From an uncultured Geobacteraceae bacterium (GTDB lineage Bacteria > Desulfobacterota > Desulfuromonadia > Geobacterales > Pseudopelobacteraceae): a DNA stretch of 64,000 nt. The notes below the pieces were generated by a model. That model did not search any database. It saw only the letters and a list, made by a program, of their open reading frames with translations, and was not told the origin of the DNA. The stretch lies in NCBI GenBank assembly GCA_903852495.1, contig CAINRC010000181.1:1-64000 (forward strand). Reading direction: 5' to 3'. This document shows positions 29,132 to 39,874 of this stretch, piece by piece; the first letter of the stretch is position 1; each line of letters begins with the position of its first letter. The position numbers and the translations under genes were made by a program.

Positions 29132-30328
29132 CTATACCTCAACCTCGGCAAAAATGCCGTCGAGGATTGCAATCATTGCATTGATCTCCTGCTTGGTGAC
29201 AACCAGTGCCGGAACAAAACGGAGCACCGTATCATGAGTCACGTTCAGGAGCAGCCCACGGTCATGACCTTTCTTGACAATATCTCCGGCCGGAATGGAG
29301 AGAGCCATGCCGATCATGAGACCGACGCCGCGCACCTCCGTGACGAACGGGTACTTGCGGCCGAGGATTTCCAGTTCGCCCGTCAGGTATTCGCCGATCT
29401 CCTCGCACCGGTTGAGCAGGCCGTCTTCCAGAATTGTCCTGACCGTAGCGATGGCTGCGGCGCAGACCAGGGGATTACCGCCAAAGGTTGAGCCATGGGT
29501 GCCGGGCACGAACGCTGCAGCAAACTTATCCCTGGCCAGCATGGTGCCGATGGGTGCCCCGCCGGCAAGTGCCTTGGCCAGGGTCATGATATCAGGAGTA
29601 ACGCCGAAATGTTCATACGCAAACAGCTTGCCGGTACGCCCCATTCCGACCTGAACCTCATCGAAGATTAAGAGGAGGCCGTGCCGGTCGCACAGTTCAC
29701 GTACCGCTTCAAAATAGCCGGGTGACGGCATATTTACGCCGCCTTCCCCCTGAATCGGCTCCAGCATGACGGCGCAGGTGGTGCTGGTCACCGCCGCTTC
29801 CAGTGCCGCCACATCATCAAAGGGGACATGCTTGAAACCATGCAGCAGCGGGTCGAAGAAGCGCTGTACCTTTTCCTGGCCGGTGGCCGAAACCGTGGCC
29901 ATGGTGCGGCCGTGGAAAGATTCGGCAGCGGTGATAATCTCGTACCGCTCCGGGCCATAGGTGTCCCGGCTGTATTTCCGCGCCAGCTTGATAGCCGCTT
30001 CGTTCGCCTCGGCGCCGCTGTTGCAGAAAAACGCTTTATCGGCGAAGGAGTGATTGCAGAGAAGTTCCGCCAGCTCGATCTGCTGGGGAATCTGGTAGTA
30101 GTTGGAACAGTGGATCAGCTCCGCCGCCTGTTTTTGCAGGGCAGCGACAACTTTCGGGTGGCAGTGCCCCAGATTGTTGACCGCGACACCCCCCAGAAAG
30201 TCGAGATACTCCTTACCATCCACGTCCCACAGCCGGCATCCCGCTCCCTTAACCGGCACAATCGGGTAGCGGCCATAGGTTTTCATAATATATTTATCTG
30301 ATTTTTCAATCCATTGCTGGGAATTCAT
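29132..30328 (-). CDS. argD: Acetylornithine aminotransferase
   Basis: 398 residues, class III PLP transaminase making N-acetylornithine. PLP contacts include [30 protein letters not shown] and the Schiff-base Lys252 in [14 protein letters not shown]. Members of this group can also act on succinyldiaminopimelate. The ATG at 30328 overlaps the argB stop as ATGA. Confidence 0.95.
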   Translation of the reverse strand: MNSQQWIEKSDKYIMKTYGRYPIVPVKGAGCRLWDVDGKEYLDFLGGVAVNNLGHCHPKVVAALQKQAAELIHCSNYYQIPQQIELAELLCNHSFADKAFFCNSGAEANEAAIKLARKYSRDTYGPERYEIITAAESFHGRTMATVSATGQEKVQRFFDPLLHGFKHVPFDDVAALEAAVTSTTCAVMLEPIQGEGGVNMPSPGYFEAVRELCDRHGLLLIFDEVQVGMGRTGKLFAYEHFGVTPDIMTLAKALAGGAPIGTMLARDKFAAAFVPGTHGSTFGGNPLVCAAAIATVRTILEDGLLNRCEEIGEYLTGELEILGRKYPFVTEVRGVGLMIGMALSIPAGDIVKKGHDRGLLLNVTHDTVLRFVPALVVTKQEINAMIAILDGIFAEVEV

Positions 30329-31203
30329 TTGGTGATCTCCGTTCCTATGCCGACATCAGTGAAGATTTCCAACAGAACGGCATGCTCCATGCGGCCATCA
30401 ATAATGTGGGCTTTCTTGACCCCTTCCTTCAGGGCATCCGCACAACAGATCACCTTTGGAATCATCCCGCCCGTAATGGCACCTTCCTCAATCAGCCGGT
30501 GCAGATCAGCCACCGACAGGCTCGCCAGCAGCGTTCCGCTGGTATCCTTCACGCCGTTGATATCGGTCAGGAGAATCAGTTTTTCGGCATTAAGCGCCGC
30601 CGCCACCCGTCCGGCCACCAGGTCGGCGTTGATGTTGTAGCTTTCGCCTTCCGGACCCACGCCGACCGGCGCGATAACCGGGATGTACTTGCCGTTTTCA
30701 AGTGCGGTAATCAGGTCGGTATTGACTTTGACAACGTCACCGACAAAACCGATATCCACCATCTCAACCGTGCCGTCCTGGCCTTTGACCTCCTGCAGCA
30801 GCTTCTTTGACAGCAGGAGAGTACCGTCCCTGCCGGAAAGGCCGACGGCACGCCCGCCATGCTGGTTCAGATAGCCGACCACCTCTTTGTTCACCTGCCC
30901 GGCCAGCACCATTTCGACCACCTGCATCGTTTCGGCGTCCGTCACCCGCATACCGCGTACAAACTCGGAGACTATGCCGTAGCGCTTCAGGGTGTCATTG
31001 ATCTGGGGGCCGCCGCCATGAACGATGACCGTGTTGATCCCCAGCGACTTGAGCAGAACGATATCCAGAGCAAACGACTCCTTCAGCTTTTCGTCCGCCA
31101 TGGCATGGCCGCCGTACTTTATGACAAAGGTTTTGCCGGAAAACCGCCGGATGTACGGCAATGCTTCCATGAGCGTATTTGCTTTTTCGATTAACTGTTT
31201 CAT
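30325..31203 (-). CDS. argB: Acetylglutamate kinase
   Basis: 292 residues. It phosphorylates N-acetylglutamate, the second step of arginine synthesis and the usual site of arginine feedback in long-form enzymes. The nucleotide loop KYGGHAM (29-35) and [10 protein letters not shown] are intact. The ATG at 31203 is used since the family begins at [18 protein letters not shown]; the ATG at 31218 adds five residues. It follows a structured leader and terminator region (31219-31444). argA/argJ and argC are not in the window. Confidence 0.95.
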   Translation of the reverse strand: MKQLIEKANTLMEALPYIRRFSGKTFVIKYGGHAMADEKLKESFALDIVLLKSLGINTVIVHGGGPQINDTLKRYGIVSEFVRGMRVTDAETMQVVEMVLAGQVNKEVVGYLNQHGGRAVGLSGRDGTLLLSKKLLQEVKGQDGTVEMVDIGFVGDVVKVNTDLITALENGKYIPVIAPVGVGPEGESYNINADLVAGRVAAALNAEKLILLTDINGVKDTSGTLLASLSVADLHRLIEEGAITGGMIPKVICCADALKEGVKKAHIIDGRMEHAVLLEIFTDVGIGTEITK

Positions 31204-31444
31204 CGTTTTTCCATCCATTCCAGAGACCCGGGATACAACCGGTCGTCCTGCCGCTAAACGCAGAGATAGTTTTCTGACTCACTAAAAATAAAAACTGCCC
31301 ACTTGAGAGCAGGGCAGTTTACCGTAAATTGGTGAAAACCTCAAAAGTTTATTGCAGAAGCGAGGTTTATAGCCCTGCGCGCACCGATTCCCCGGAGGGG
31401 ACTGGCTCCCCCGTCCGGAGTTCCGGTGGCCTGATCGGCCTAGA
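31204..31444 (-). promoter_or_regulatory. Structured intergenic region between alaS and argB (possible attenuator leader)
   Basis: No gene is seen. On the minus strand a 47-base hairpin (31428-31382) carries four 5-base blocks per side. Then GCAGGGC (31378-31372) can pair with GCCCTGC (31316-31310), enclosing AAACCTC/GAGGTTT. The second half of the outer pair overlaps the 5' arm of the terminator at 31283-31320, so the two are mutually exclusive. No start codon or leader peptide is visible. A possible promoter (TTGAGG, 17 bases, TAAACT at 31345-31318) lies inside the same region, so the alternative is an alaS terminator followed by an independent argB promoter. Confidence 0.45.
31283..31320 (-). 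terminator. Intrinsic terminator between alaS and argB
   Basis: Nine-base stem AAACTGCCC/GGGCAGTTT followed on the minus strand by TTATTTTT. It either ends alaS transcription or acts as an attenuator ahead of argB. Confidence 0.8.
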
Positions 31445-34081
31445 TTACTGCCCGGAAAGAATCTTTGAAACCGCCGCCAGCGCTTCGTCCAGCTTCTCCG
31501 GTTGACTGCCCCCGGCTTGAGCCAGCTCCGGCTTACCGCCGCCGCTGCCGCCGACAATCGGTGCAATCTGCTTGATGATATCGCCAGCCTTTACTGAACT
31601 GCTCAACTCTTTGGTAACGGCAACCAGAAGGTTTGCTTTGCCGCCGATGGCGGCGCCAAGCGCGATGACACCCTCTCCGATGCGGTCTTTCAGCGAATCC
31701 GACAGGTCACGCAGCGCTTTTATGTCCTCAACCTGTACCTGCACCGCCAGAAGTTTGATCCCGCCAGCCTCTGTGGCCTGCAACAGCAGGTCACCGGAAG
31801 CGGCGGCGTTCAGCCGCCCCTGCAGGGTTTCAATTTCCCGCTGCAACTCTCTCTGACGGGCCAGCAGTTTTTCCAGCCGGTCACGGGAGTTACCGGCTTC
31901 CGCCTTAAGCAGCGCAGCGATTCCCTTCTGATCATCTTCCATCTCCCGGACAAAATCCAGCGCCCCGAAACCGGTCAGCGCTTCAATGCGGCGTACGCCG
32001 GCGGCAATACCCGCTTCAGAAACAATTTTGAACAGGCCGATATCTCCCGCCGCACGCACGTGGGTCCCGCCGCACAACTCCATGCTGACCTCCCCCACCC
32101 TCACGACACGCACCGAGTCACCGTACTTCTCATCAAAAAGTGCCGTGGCGCCGGCATCAATTGCCTCGGCCACATTCATTTCACGGGTTACCACCTGATC
32201 ATTTGCCATGACAAAGCTGTTCACCAGCGTTTCAATCCGGCGCAGCTCTTCATCCGTTACCGCCGTAAAATGGGTAAAGTCAAAACGGAGCCGGTCAAGC
32301 GTCACCAGAGAACCGGCCTGCTTGACGTGATCGCCCAGCACCTGACGGAGGGCGCTCTGCAACAGATGTGTCGCGGTGTGGTTACGGCAGGTTGCGTCGC
32401 GCTCGACCCGTGACACTTTCAAGTCGGCGGCATCACCGATTTTTATGGATCCTTCCGTGACCACCGCGTGGTGAACCACCATGTCAATGAAGGGGCGACC
32501 CGCACTGATAACGTCCAGATGGGCATTGCCGGTGGAAAGCGTACCGCAGTCCCCCTTCTGCCCCCCTGAATCGCCATAGAACGGAGTGCATTCCGTGATA
32601 ACCGCCACCGAATCCCCGGCTTCCGCCGAGTCAACAGAGACTCCGTCGCGGAGGAGCGCCAGCACCGGAGCATAGGTGGACATTTCATCATAGCCGACAA
32701 AGCGGCCGCGCACCCCTTTGTTGTGCAGCTCTTTGTACACCTGCGCTATTCCCTCTTCGCCGGAGCCTTTCCAGTGCTCGCGCGCCTGGGCCCGCTGCCG
32801 CTCCATGCAGAGTTCAAAACCGGCTTCATCAATCGTGAAGCCTTCGCTCTCCACAATATCTCCGGTCAGGTCCGTCGGAAATCCGTAGGTATCGTACAGC
32901 TTGAACAGGACATCGCCCGGAATGACACTTTTGCCGGCGCCACGCAGCGCGGCAACCTCGTCATTGAGAATGGCCAGCCCCCGGTCCAGGGTTTCGGCAA
33001 AACGCTGCTCTTCGCCCAGGACAACCTTTTTGATGTACACCTCGCGTTCCTGCAGTTCCGGGTAGAAGTCCCCCATGGTTTCCCGCACCGCGTCAACCAT
33101 GTGATACAGCATCGGTTCCGCACAGCCGAGCATCTTGGCGTGGCGTGCCGCCCGGCGCATAATCCGCCGTAGTACATAGCCGCGTCCTTCGTTGGAGGGG
33201 AGCGCACCGTCACAGATCAGGAAAGTTACCGCACGGGCATGATCAGCAATAACCCGCATGGAGACATTATCCTTTTCATCGCTGCCGTAGCGTTTGCCGG
33301 ACAGCCGCTCGATATGGCGGATGATTCCCTGCAGAATATCGATGTCATAATTGGAGCTGACCCCCTGCATGACCGCCGAAACACGTTCCAGCCCCATTCC
33401 GGTGTCTACCGCCGGCTTCGGCAGCGGTGTCAGGGTGCCGTCGCTTGACCGGTTGAACTGCATGAAGACATTGTTCCAGATTTCCATATACCGGTCACAT
33501 TCGCAGCCGACCGTACATTCAGGACTCCCGCAGCCGACGGCCGCCCCCTGGTCGTAAAAAATTTCGCTGCAGGGGCCGCAGGGCCCGGTATCCCCCATGG
33601 ACCAGAAATTGTCCTTCTCGCCAAAGCGGAAAATCCGGTCACGCGGGATCCCTTCCTGGTTGTGCCAGATATCGGCGGCTTCATCATCATCGGTGTAGAC
33701 CGTTACATACAGGCGGCTTTTATCCAGCTTCAGCTCTTTGGTCAGAAACTCCCAGGCATAGGCAATCGCCTCTTTTTTGAAATAATCGCCGAAGGAAAAA
33801 TTGCCGAGCATTTCAAAAAACGTGTGATGGCGGGCCGTCCGGCCGACGTTTTCCAGGTCATTGTGTTTGCCCCCCGCCCGTACGCATTTCTGCGAACTTG
33901 CCGCGCGGTAATAGCCGCGGTCCTCCAACCCGAGGAAACAGTCCTTGAACTGGTTCATCCCCGCATTGGCAAACATCAGCGTCGGATCGTTTTTGGGGAG
34001 AATTCCCGAACTGGGGACAACCGTGTGTCCCCGGTCGGCGAAATATTGAAGAAATTGTGCTCTGATCTCTGTACCTGTCAT
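31445..34081 (-). CDS. alaS: Alanyl-tRNA synthetase
   Basis: 878 residues, full length. It charges tRNA-Ala and clears mischarged Ser/Gly. The class II catalytic domain is N-terminal ([17 protein letters not shown]). The editing domain has the zinc ligands HTATH and, further on, CGGTH in [16 protein letters not shown]. The C-terminal DHHA1 domain ends with [15 protein letters not shown]. The ATG at 34081 follows GAGGG. It lies downstream of recX in the common recA-recX-alaS order. Confidence 0.97.
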   Translation of the reverse strand: MTGTEIRAQFLQYFADRGHTVVPSSGILPKNDPTLMFANAGMNQFKDCFLGLEDRGYYRAASSQKCVRAGGKHNDLENVGRTARHHTFFEMLGNFSFGDYFKKEAIAYAWEFLTKELKLDKSRLYVTVYTDDDEAADIWHNQEGIPRDRIFRFGEKDNFWSMGDTGPCGPCSEIFYDQGAAVGCGSPECTVGCECDRYMEIWNNVFMQFNRSSDGTLTPLPKPAVDTGMGLERVSAVMQGVSSNYDIDILQGIIRHIERLSGKRYGSDEKDNVSMRVIADHARAVTFLICDGALPSNEGRGYVLRRIMRRAARHAKMLGCAEPMLYHMVDAVRETMGDFYPELQEREVYIKKVVLGEEQRFAETLDRGLAILNDEVAALRGAGKSVIPGDVLFKLYDTYGFPTDLTGDIVESEGFTIDEAGFELCMERQRAQAREHWKGSGEEGIAQVYKELHNKGVRGRFVGYDEMSTYAPVLALLRDGVSVDSAEAGDSVAVITECTPFYGDSGGQKGDCGTLSTGNAHLDVISAGRPFIDMVVHHAVVTEGSIKIGDAADLKVSRVERDATCRNHTATHLLQSALRQVLGDHVKQAGSLVTLDRLRFDFTHFTAVTDEELRRIETLVNSFVMANDQVVTREMNVAEAIDAGATALFDEKYGDSVRVVRVGEVSMELCGGTHVRAAGDIGLFKIVSEAGIAAGVRRIEALTGFGALDFVREMEDDQKGIAALLKAEAGNSRDRLEKLLARQRELQREIETLQGRLNAAASGDLLLQATEAGGIKLLAVQVQVEDIKALRDLSDSLKDRIGEGVIALGAAIGGKANLLVAVTKELSSSVKAGDIIKQIAPIVGGSGGGKPELAQAGGSQPEKLDEALAAVSKILSGQ

Positions 34082-34120
34082 GACACCCTCGTTAAATTGA
34101 ATATGATCCGCAGTCCGGAA

Positions 34121-34651
34121 TTATTCTTCACTGCGTAGCGCCCGAATTATGGCGGACAGCCCGAGCCCCCGCCGCTGCAAAAACCCGACGACTCTCCGCT
34201 TATCCCGGTCACTCGCGGCGGCATAGGAGAATCCGGGGTAGCGGCGCTCCACCGTTTGTTTCACCTCGTCAATTTCATCCCGTTCTTCCAATAGCGGCGC
34301 AAGCGTTTCAGTGACAATATCTGCGCTGAAACCTCTGCGGCGCATCTCCATCCGGAGACGAACGCCATAGTAGCGCCCGGATGAAAGCGCCGACTCTGCA
34401 AAACGCCCGGCATAGCGCCGGTCATCCAGCCATCCTTCACGCTCCAGCCGGAGCAGCAGCGCCTCCAGATCATCTCCCGTAACGCCCTTTGCCGCCAGTT
34501 TCTGCCGTACCCGGGCCACGGCATAATCCCGGCCGGTCAGCAGCCGCAGTACATACTGGTACGCCTGGTCCGGCGATAGCGGTTCAGTATTTTTCGATTT
34601 CAACGGTGTCCGGCTTCCCGGCAGTATCGTCCGGCTTGTTTTCAAAGTCAT
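34121..34651 (-). CDS. recX: Regulatory protein RecX
   Basis: 176 residues from the ATG at 34651, which overlaps the end of the PilT-family gene; a TTG at 34603 would give 160 residues and is an equally good start. The RecX helical repeats are clear: AYQYVLRLLTGRDYAVARVRQ, then EGWLDDRRYAGRFAES and the C-terminal VVGFLQRRGL. RecX binds RecA filaments and limits their activity. It is encoded two genes downstream of recA, as in many bacteria. Confidence 0.88.
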   Translation of the reverse strand: MTLKTSRTILPGSRTPLKSKNTEPLSPDQAYQYVLRLLTGRDYAVARVRQKLAAKGVTGDDLEALLLRLEREGWLDDRRYAGRFAESALSSGRYYGVRLRMEMRRRGFSADIVTETLAPLLEERDEIDEVKQTVERRYPGFSYAAASDRDKRRVVGFLQRRGLGLSAIIRALRSEE

Positions 34652-35741
34652 CCCAGGAAGAATCAGACGTTGAGGAAACACCGGAAACCTTGAGGGCAAA
34701 ATCGTCCGGGTTCGAGCTCTGCCGCAGCGCTTCTTCATAGGTGATCAGCTTGCCGGAAAAGAGCTTCATCAGCGACTGGTCAAACGTCTGCATACCGTAT
34801 GAAACAAACCCCTGGGATATGGCTTCATTCAACTGTTTTGTTTTTTCTTTGTCATCAATACATTCCCGGACCCGTGCGGTGGCCAGCATAACCTCCACCG
34901 CCGGCACGCGGCCCCTCCCATCGGCCTTCGGCACCAGCCGCTGGGAAACAACCGCCTTGAGAATGCTTGCCAGCTGGATACGGACCTGACGCTGGTGATA
35001 GGGGGGGAAAACGCTGATGATACGGTTGATAGTTTCCACCGCATCCATCGTATGCATGGTGGACAGGACAAGATGGCCGGTCTCGGCGGCAATCAGCGCT
35101 GTTTCTATGGTTTCCAGGTCGCGCATTTCGCCGACCAGAATGACATCAGGGTCCTGACGCAGGGCCCCTTTGAGCGCATCCGAAAAGGTGAGCGTATCAG
35201 TGCCGACCTCGCGCTGACTGATGATGCTTTTGTTGTCACGGTGCAGAAATTCCACCGGATCTTCAATCGTAATAATGTTGCAGGTACGCTGATTGTTGAT
35301 CGTGTCGATCATGGCTGCAAGCGTGCTTGATTTTCCGGAGCCGGTTGTCCCGGTCACCAGGATCAGCCCCCGCTCTTCACGGCAGATTTTTGCCATAACC
35401 GGCGGCAGATTGAGCTCTGCCATGGTCGGGATAGCAATTGAGATCGTACGGAATACCATGGCCACCGTGCCCCGCTGGCGGTACACGCTGACCCTGAAAC
35501 GCCCCAGCCCCGGCACGGCATACGCCAGGTCCACTTCCAAATGTTCATCGAACACGCGCCGCTGACGTTCGTTCATCATCGACATAGCGGTATCGGCAAC
35601 AAATTCGGGAGACAGGCGCGCCGCATTGGGGATCGGATGGAGCCGCCCGTCAATCCGGACAATGGGAGGCAGGCCGGTCTTGATGTGAATGTCAGACCCT
35701 TTGGCTTTACACGCAATCGTAAGTATTTCGTTCAGATCCAT
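34584..35741 (-). CDS. PilT/PilU-family type IV pilus retraction ATPase
   Basis: 385 residues. Walker A GTTGSGKS (131-138), the Asp box region TIEDPVEFLH, Walker B DPDVILVGEMRD (198-209) and the His box AETGHLVLSTMHT (219-231) are all intact, so this is an active-type secretion ATPase. It lacks the AIRNLIRE C-terminal motif of canonical PilT and instead ends in an acidic, Ser-rich tail (SSNPDDFALKVSG onward). It is thus one of the PilT paralogues common in Geobacter, closer to PilU. It lies between recA and recX; the function of that pairing is unknown. Confidence 0.88.
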   Translation of the reverse strand: MDLNEILTIACKAKGSDIHIKTGLPPIVRIDGRLHPIPNAARLSPEFVADTAMSMMNERQRRVFDEHLEVDLAYAVPGLGRFRVSVYRQRGTVAMVFRTISIAIPTMAELNLPPVMAKICREERGLILVTGTTGSGKSSTLAAMIDTINNQRTCNIITIEDPVEFLHRDNKSIISQREVGTDTLTFSDALKGALRQDPDVILVGEMRDLETIETALIAAETGHLVLSTMHTMDAVETINRIISVFPPYHQRQVRIQLASILKAVVSQRLVPKADGRGRVPAVEVMLATARVRECIDDKEKTKQLNEAISQGFVSYGMQTFDQSLMKLFSGKLITYEEALRQSSNPDDFALKVSGVSSTSDSSWDDFENKPDDTAGKPDTVEIEKY

Positions 35742-35756
35742 CGCCTGTCTCCGCTA

Positions 35757-36785
35757 TCAGGCGGTCTTTTCCGCAGCGGGGGCCGGTTTGAGCAGATCCA
35801 GCAGCCGCCCTTCGATTTCCGCCAGCACCGCAGGGTGCTCTGTCAGCCAGGTGCGGGAATTTTCCCGTCCCTGTCCAATTCTCTCTTTACCGTATGAATA
35901 CCAGGCACCGCTTTTTTCAATGAGGTTTTTATCAACAGCCAGGTCAAGCACGTCGCCGGTGCGCGAGATTCCTTCACCGTAGAGGATATCAAACTCAACC
36001 TCTTTGAACGGGGGGGCGACCTTGTTTTTAACGACCTTGACGCGGGTACGGGATCCGATAACCTGGTCCCCCTGTTTCAGTGTGGCAATCTTGCGAATAT
36101 CCATACGGACGGAAGCGTAGAATTTGAGCGCGTTGCCGCCTGTTGTTGTTTCAGGATTACCGAACATGACGCCGATTTTCATACGGATCTGATTGATAAA
36201 AATCACGCAGCAGTTGGACTTGCTGATAATACCGGTCAGCTTGCGCAGCGCCTGGGACATCAACCGCGCCTGCAGCCCCATGTGGGAATCACCCATATCC
36301 CCTTCGATCTCGGCTTTCGGCACCAGGGCGGCCACCGAGTCAATAACCAGCACATCAATCGCGCCGCTCCTCACCAGAGTTTCAGTAATTTCCAGCGCCT
36401 GCTCGCCGGTATCGGGCTGCGACACCAGCAGATCATCGGTTTTGACCCCAAGTTTACGGGCATACGCGATATCGAGCGCGTGCTCGGCATCCACAAAAGC
36501 GGCAATGCCTCCGGTTTTCTGCGCTTCGGCAACAATATGCAGTGCCAGAGTTGTCTTGCCGGAAGACTCGGGGCCGTACACCTCGATCACTCTGCCTCGA
36601 GGAACACCGCCAACGCCAAGAGCCATGTCGAGAGAGATGGAACCGGTGGAAATCGCCTCCACCCCCGGAAGCGCCTCGTCATTACCGAGCCGCATGATGG
36701 CACCCTTGCCGAACTGTTTCTCGATCTGGCTCAGAGCCAGATCAATTGCCTTGTTTTTCTCCTGCATACTGTTTTTATCAGCCAT
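35757..36785 (-). CDS. recA: Recombinase RecA
   Basis: 342 residues. It drives strand exchange and LexA cleavage. Walker A GPESSGKT (71-78), [19 protein letters not shown] and the L2-loop region [18 protein letters not shown] are intact. The ATG at 36785 is preceded by AGGAGAT. It is followed by the PilT-family gene after 15 bases. No convincing LexA box is seen upstream. Confidence 0.98.
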   Translation of the reverse strand: MADKNSMQEKNKAIDLALSQIEKQFGKGAIMRLGNDEALPGVEAISTGSISLDMALGVGGVPRGRVIEVYGPESSGKTTLALHIVAEAQKTGGIAAFVDAEHALDIAYARKLGVKTDDLLVSQPDTGEQALEITETLVRSGAIDVLVIDSVAALVPKAEIEGDMGDSHMGLQARLMSQALRKLTGIISKSNCCVIFINQIRMKIGVMFGNPETTTGGNALKFYASVRMDIRKIATLKQGDQVIGSRTRVKVVKNKVAPPFKEVEFDILYGEGISRTGDVLDLAVDKNLIEKSGAWYSYGKERIGQGRENSRTWLTEHPAVLAEIEGRLLDLLKPAPAAEKTA

Positions 36786-36944
36786 AACCGGTATCTCCTG
36801 AAATATAGGATGTGTAGATTAAAAGGGGTAGAAAAGTACCATACCCGGAAGATGTATCGCAAGGTTTTATGTGACAGTTTTTATCAGATGCCATCCGGAA
36901 ACTCCGGATGAGCAATGAGTGGGGAAATTTCTTTTTTTGAAGGG

Positions 36945-37748
36945 TCACACCTGGCAGATTCGACAGAAAACCGTGCTCCGGTTCCCCAGTCTGATCTCTT
37001 CAAGGCGGCTTCCGCAGCTTGAGCACTGCTCGCCGCCCCTGCCATACACCGTAAAGTTCTGCGGATAGTAGGCCACCGTATCCTCGGCCACCCGGCAGGT
37101 ACTCCCTTCCCCGATCGACTCTTCCAGCACAGTGCGGATCACAGACGCCAGTAGAGTGCACTCCTGAACCGTCAGAGTTCCGGCACCCCGGTCCGGGCGA
37201 ATTCCGGAATGGAACAGCGCTTCATTGGCGTAGATGTTCCCCACCCCCGCCACCACAGAACTGTCCATAATCAGCTGTTTAAGCGCCCCGTTCCGTTTCC
37301 GGGTTGCGGTAAAAAGGTATTCGCCGGTAAAGGCGTCCGTCAGCGGTTCCGGCCCGATATTAACGAGAAGCGGGTGTTCCTGCGGGTCCCCGGTGAACCA
37401 GGTAACAATACCGAATTTGCGCGGGTCGTGAAAGCGGAGCAACTGGCCGCCGTCAAAGATGAAATCCAGATGGTCGTGTTTTCCCGGCGGGGTGCTGCTC
37501 CGGAGCAGCCGGAGGAAACCGGTCATCCCCAAATGGATAAGTAGCCAGCCGTGACCGCAGTCGAACAGCAGGTATTTCCCTCTCCGCTCGATGCCCCGCA
37601 CGGCAAGACCGGGTAAAATCCGCGCCAGTTCCACCGGCACCGGAAGCCGGAGTTTAGTCACACGGAGTACTACCTCGGTGAAGTTCCTCCCCACAAGTTC
37701 CGGTTCTAACCGGCGACGGGTCACTTCCACTTCCGGGAGTTCAGGCAC
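36945..37748 (-). CDS. mutM: Formamidopyrimidine-DNA glycosylase
   Basis: 267 residues from a GTG start. It removes oxidised purines such as 8-oxoguanine. The start is fixed by biology: after removal of Met, the catalytic N-terminal proline and Glu of PELPEVEVTRR must be first. The GTG at 37748 satisfies this and has GGAGGG five bases upstream, while the ATG at 37760 would add residues before the proline. Lys58 in RGKYLLFD and the C-terminal zinc finger (Cys242, 245, 262, 265) are intact. Confidence 0.95.
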   Translation of the reverse strand: MPELPEVEVTRRRLEPELVGRNFTEVVLRVTKLRLPVPVELARILPGLAVRGIERRGKYLLFDCGHGWLLIHLGMTGFLRLLRSSTPPGKHDHLDFIFDGGQLLRFHDPRKFGIVTWFTGDPQEHPLLVNIGPEPLTDAFTGEYLFTATRKRNGALKQLIMDSSVVAGVGNIYANEALFHSGIRPDRGAGTLTVQECTLLASVIRTVLEESIGEGSTCRVAEDTVAYYPQNFTVYGRGGEQCSSCGSRLEEIRLGNRSTVFCRICQV

Positions 37749-38125
37749 ACAACCCTCCACAAGCTGCTTTATTCATATGTGAAAACAAAGCCATAGCAGA
37801 CAACTCACTTATTGCGTAATTCAGTCGAACCGGTCCTGGATTGGCATCCGAGGCCGGAGATTTATCGCAGAAAACAGGACAACATGGCAGTTGTTTTTTC
37901 AATTATCGCAAATCGCGTACTACCCGAATGACCTAATCTGGCATGTTCGCTGCCAACAAGTAAACCGCCGTAACTGCTTTAATGGAGAGGGTTTCCGGTG
38001 GTATATGCCGTTGAAACCTGCTATAAAATCAGCCCAATTTTGACTGATTGGCGACGATTGGATTTCATAATGCAGCCTACCGACTACTACGCTAAATAGT
38101 ATGCCCACGAGATGAGGAGTAGACC
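37749..38125. other. Non-coding, degenerate stretch upstream of the Bro-N pseudogene
   Basis: Base composition is more AT-rich than its neighbours. Short frames of about 60 codons exist on the minus strand but have no recognisable family. I see no tRNA, repeat array or promoter here. Together with the next pseudogene it looks like the remains of a lost mobile or phage segment. Confidence 0.4.
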
Positions 38126-38437
38126 ATGACCAAAAGCGAACTTCGAGTGGCGTTTTTTGAATGAAAGCATATCCGCAAAGTCATCCATGAAGACGAATGG
38201 TGGTTTTCAATAATTGATATTATTTAGGTACTTACCAGCAGTGACAGGCCCCGCAAATACTGGAATGATCTGAAGAAGAAGTTGTTGACTGAAGGATATG
38301 TTGAAGTGTCCGAAAAAATCGGACAGTTGAAAATGAAGTCGCCGGACGGGAAAATGCGTCTTACCGACTGTGCAAATACCGAGACCATGTTCCGTATCAT
38401 CCAATCCATCCCCTCGCCAAAAGTTGCCTGGAAGTAG
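38126..38437 (+). pseudogene. Bro-N (prophage antirepressor) domain pseudogene with two in-frame stops
   Basis: Reading from the ATG at 38126 (GAGGAG upstream) in one frame for 104 codons gives a Bro-N/antirepressor-like product. The stretches are KHIRKVIHEDEWWFSIIDII, then SDRPRKYWNDLKKKL, EVSEKIGQLKMKSPDGK and TDCANTETMFRIIQSIPSPK. It is interrupted by TGA at 38162-38164 and TAG at 38225-38227 and ends at TAG 38435-38437. The frame is otherwise preserved, so decay seems recent and by base substitution. The usual C-terminal part of the family is missing. Confidence 0.75.
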
Positions 38438-38516
38438 GAAGAAGCTAGAAGAACAGTAGGTTATACTCTTTATCAAAGCGAGGCCTGATTCATTCTAATT
38501 CGCTGCAAGATGTTCA

Positions 38517-38558
38517 TAATCCCCCCCAACCCCCATCTTATTATAAGAGGGGGGCTTC
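38517..38558. repeat. C-run/G-run inverted repeat element
   Basis: A run of seven C, a short spacer and CCCCC are followed after a T/A-rich loop by GAGGGGGG, giving an imperfect palindrome. Similar CCCCC...GGGGG elements are common interspersed repeats in many bacterial genomes; the same motif recurs at 62978-62999. I see nothing else in 38438-38629. Confidence 0.45.
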
Positions 38559-38629
38559 AAGGCAAAGGCAATTGCATATTTAATACACCACCACTTCAAC
38601 TCCCATGCGTTCCTCCCCATAACCACCTG

Positions 38630-39874
38630 CTACCTCTTCAACAGATAACGCCGCAGCCGGTCCAGAGCCGTCCACGCAGTGAGGGTGCGCACATCGGCCC
38701 TGCTCCCGCTGAACTGAAAACGTTCCGTCCAGCAGCCGTCTGGCGCCGCCAGAGAAATAAATACGGTGCCAACCGGTTTCTCCCCGCTCCCGCCGTCCGG
38801 CCCGGCGATGCCGGTAACCGCCAAACCCAGATCACTTCCCGAAGCGAGCCGAACACCACCGGCCAAGGCCGCCGCACACTCGGCGCTGACGGCACCGAAG
38901 TTGTCCAGCAGTTCTGCCGACACCCCCAGCAACCGCTTTTTCGCTTCATTTGAGTAGGTCACCACCCCTTCGCTAAAATATCCGGAACTGCCGGGAATAT
39001 CCGTAATCCTTTTGGCTATCAAGCCGCCACTGCACGACTCAGCCAGAGAAAGCGTCAAACCGGAGTTGCGAAGCAGTTCCGCCACCGCATCGTCCATACC
39101 GGTATCACCAGAGGAGAAACAATATTCCAGCAACCGGTTCCGTGCCGTTTGCAGTGCCGACGCAAGAAGTGCCTCAACCGCACTTTCCCTCTCCGCCTCT
39201 GCCCGCAGCGTCACTTTCATCCAGGGAAACGCGACGCAGATGCCTAGGGTGAGCCCCTGTTCCGGCCGGGCAATCCCCTGCAGCAGTTCATCAACTTCAG
39301 CTTCGCACGGTCCGAACAGATTCAGACTGGCGGCACGGATTATCCGTTTCCGGGGGGCCCGTTCCAGAATATATGGGATCACCGTATCACGGAGCATGAC
39401 GGTCATCTCCGCCGGAACGCCCGGCATGAAAAACATGAAACTGCCGTTGTGCATCAGATGGAAACCGCAGGCGGTGCCGTTGGGATTGGGGATCAGCACT
39501 GATTTGCTCGGAATCATCGCCTGTTTGTCGTTCAACGGGCAGACGATCAGGTTGTTCAGCCGTCCGGACATTTGGCGGACATGAGCACGCGCCTCCTCAT
39601 GAACAACCAGACGACGCCCGGTAGCACGTGCCGCCGCCCGCGACGTTAAATCGTCCGCCGTTGGCCCAAGCCCCCCGGTCACGATAATCACTTCGCTGAC
39701 CCGGCCAAGGTCGTTCAGCGCACCGATGATGTCTTGCTCGTTGTCCCCGACCGTAAGGTGCCGCTGAATCCGCAGTCCCTCCGCAAGCAGCAGGGAAGCG
39801 ACCGTACCGGCGTTGGTATCGATCACCTGCCCGCAGATGAGTTCATCGCCGATGCTCAGTGTTGAAATTTTCAT
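38630..39874 (-). CDS. cinA: CinA-family protein (nicotinamide-nucleotide amidase, competence/damage-inducible type)
   Basis: 414 residues. The N-terminal MoaB-like domain ([30 protein letters not shown]) in characterised members hydrolyses ADP-ribose. The C-terminal domain ([20 protein letters not shown], then [10 protein letters not shown]) is the PncC-type NMN deamidase that makes nicotinate mononucleotide. Its ATG overlaps the larC stop as ATGA, so larB, larC and cinA should be translated together. No recA coupling is seen, although cinA is near recA in some genomes. Confidence 0.93.
   Translation of the reverse strand: MKISTLSIGDELICGQVIDTNAGTVASLLLAEGLRIQRHLTVGDNEQDIIGALNDLGRVSEVIIVTGGLGPTADDLTSRAAARATGRRLVVHEEARAHVRQMSGRLNNLIVCPLNDKQAMIPSKSVLIPNPNGTACGFHLMHNGSFMFFMPGVPAEMTVMLRDTVIPYILERAPRKRIIRAASLNLFGPCEAEVDELLQGIARPEQGLTLGICVAFPWMKVTLRAEAERESAVEALLASALQTARNRLLEYCFSSGDTGMDDAVAELLRNSGLTLSLAESCSGGLIAKRITDIPGSSGYFSEGVVTYSNEAKKRLLGVSAELLDNFGAVSAECAAALAGGVRLASGSDLGLAVTGIAGPDGGSGEKPVGTVFISLAAPDGCWTERFQFSGSRADVRTLTAWTALDRLRRYLLKR

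Noticed and set aside
31283-31444. T-box or 6S RNA in the alaS-argB gap
   Set aside because: There is no T-box core (GGTGG with antiterminator bulge), and a GCCAG-TCCCC resemblance to 6S is short. The fold differs from the long 6S hairpin.
36800-36850. LexA box upstream of recA (GGTA-N6-TACC)
   Set aside because: It does not fit the known Geobacter LexA motif spacing and has only four-base arms.
38510-38560. CRISPR or tandem repeat at the C-runs
   Set aside because: There is one imperfect palindrome only, with no repeat-spacer periodicity.
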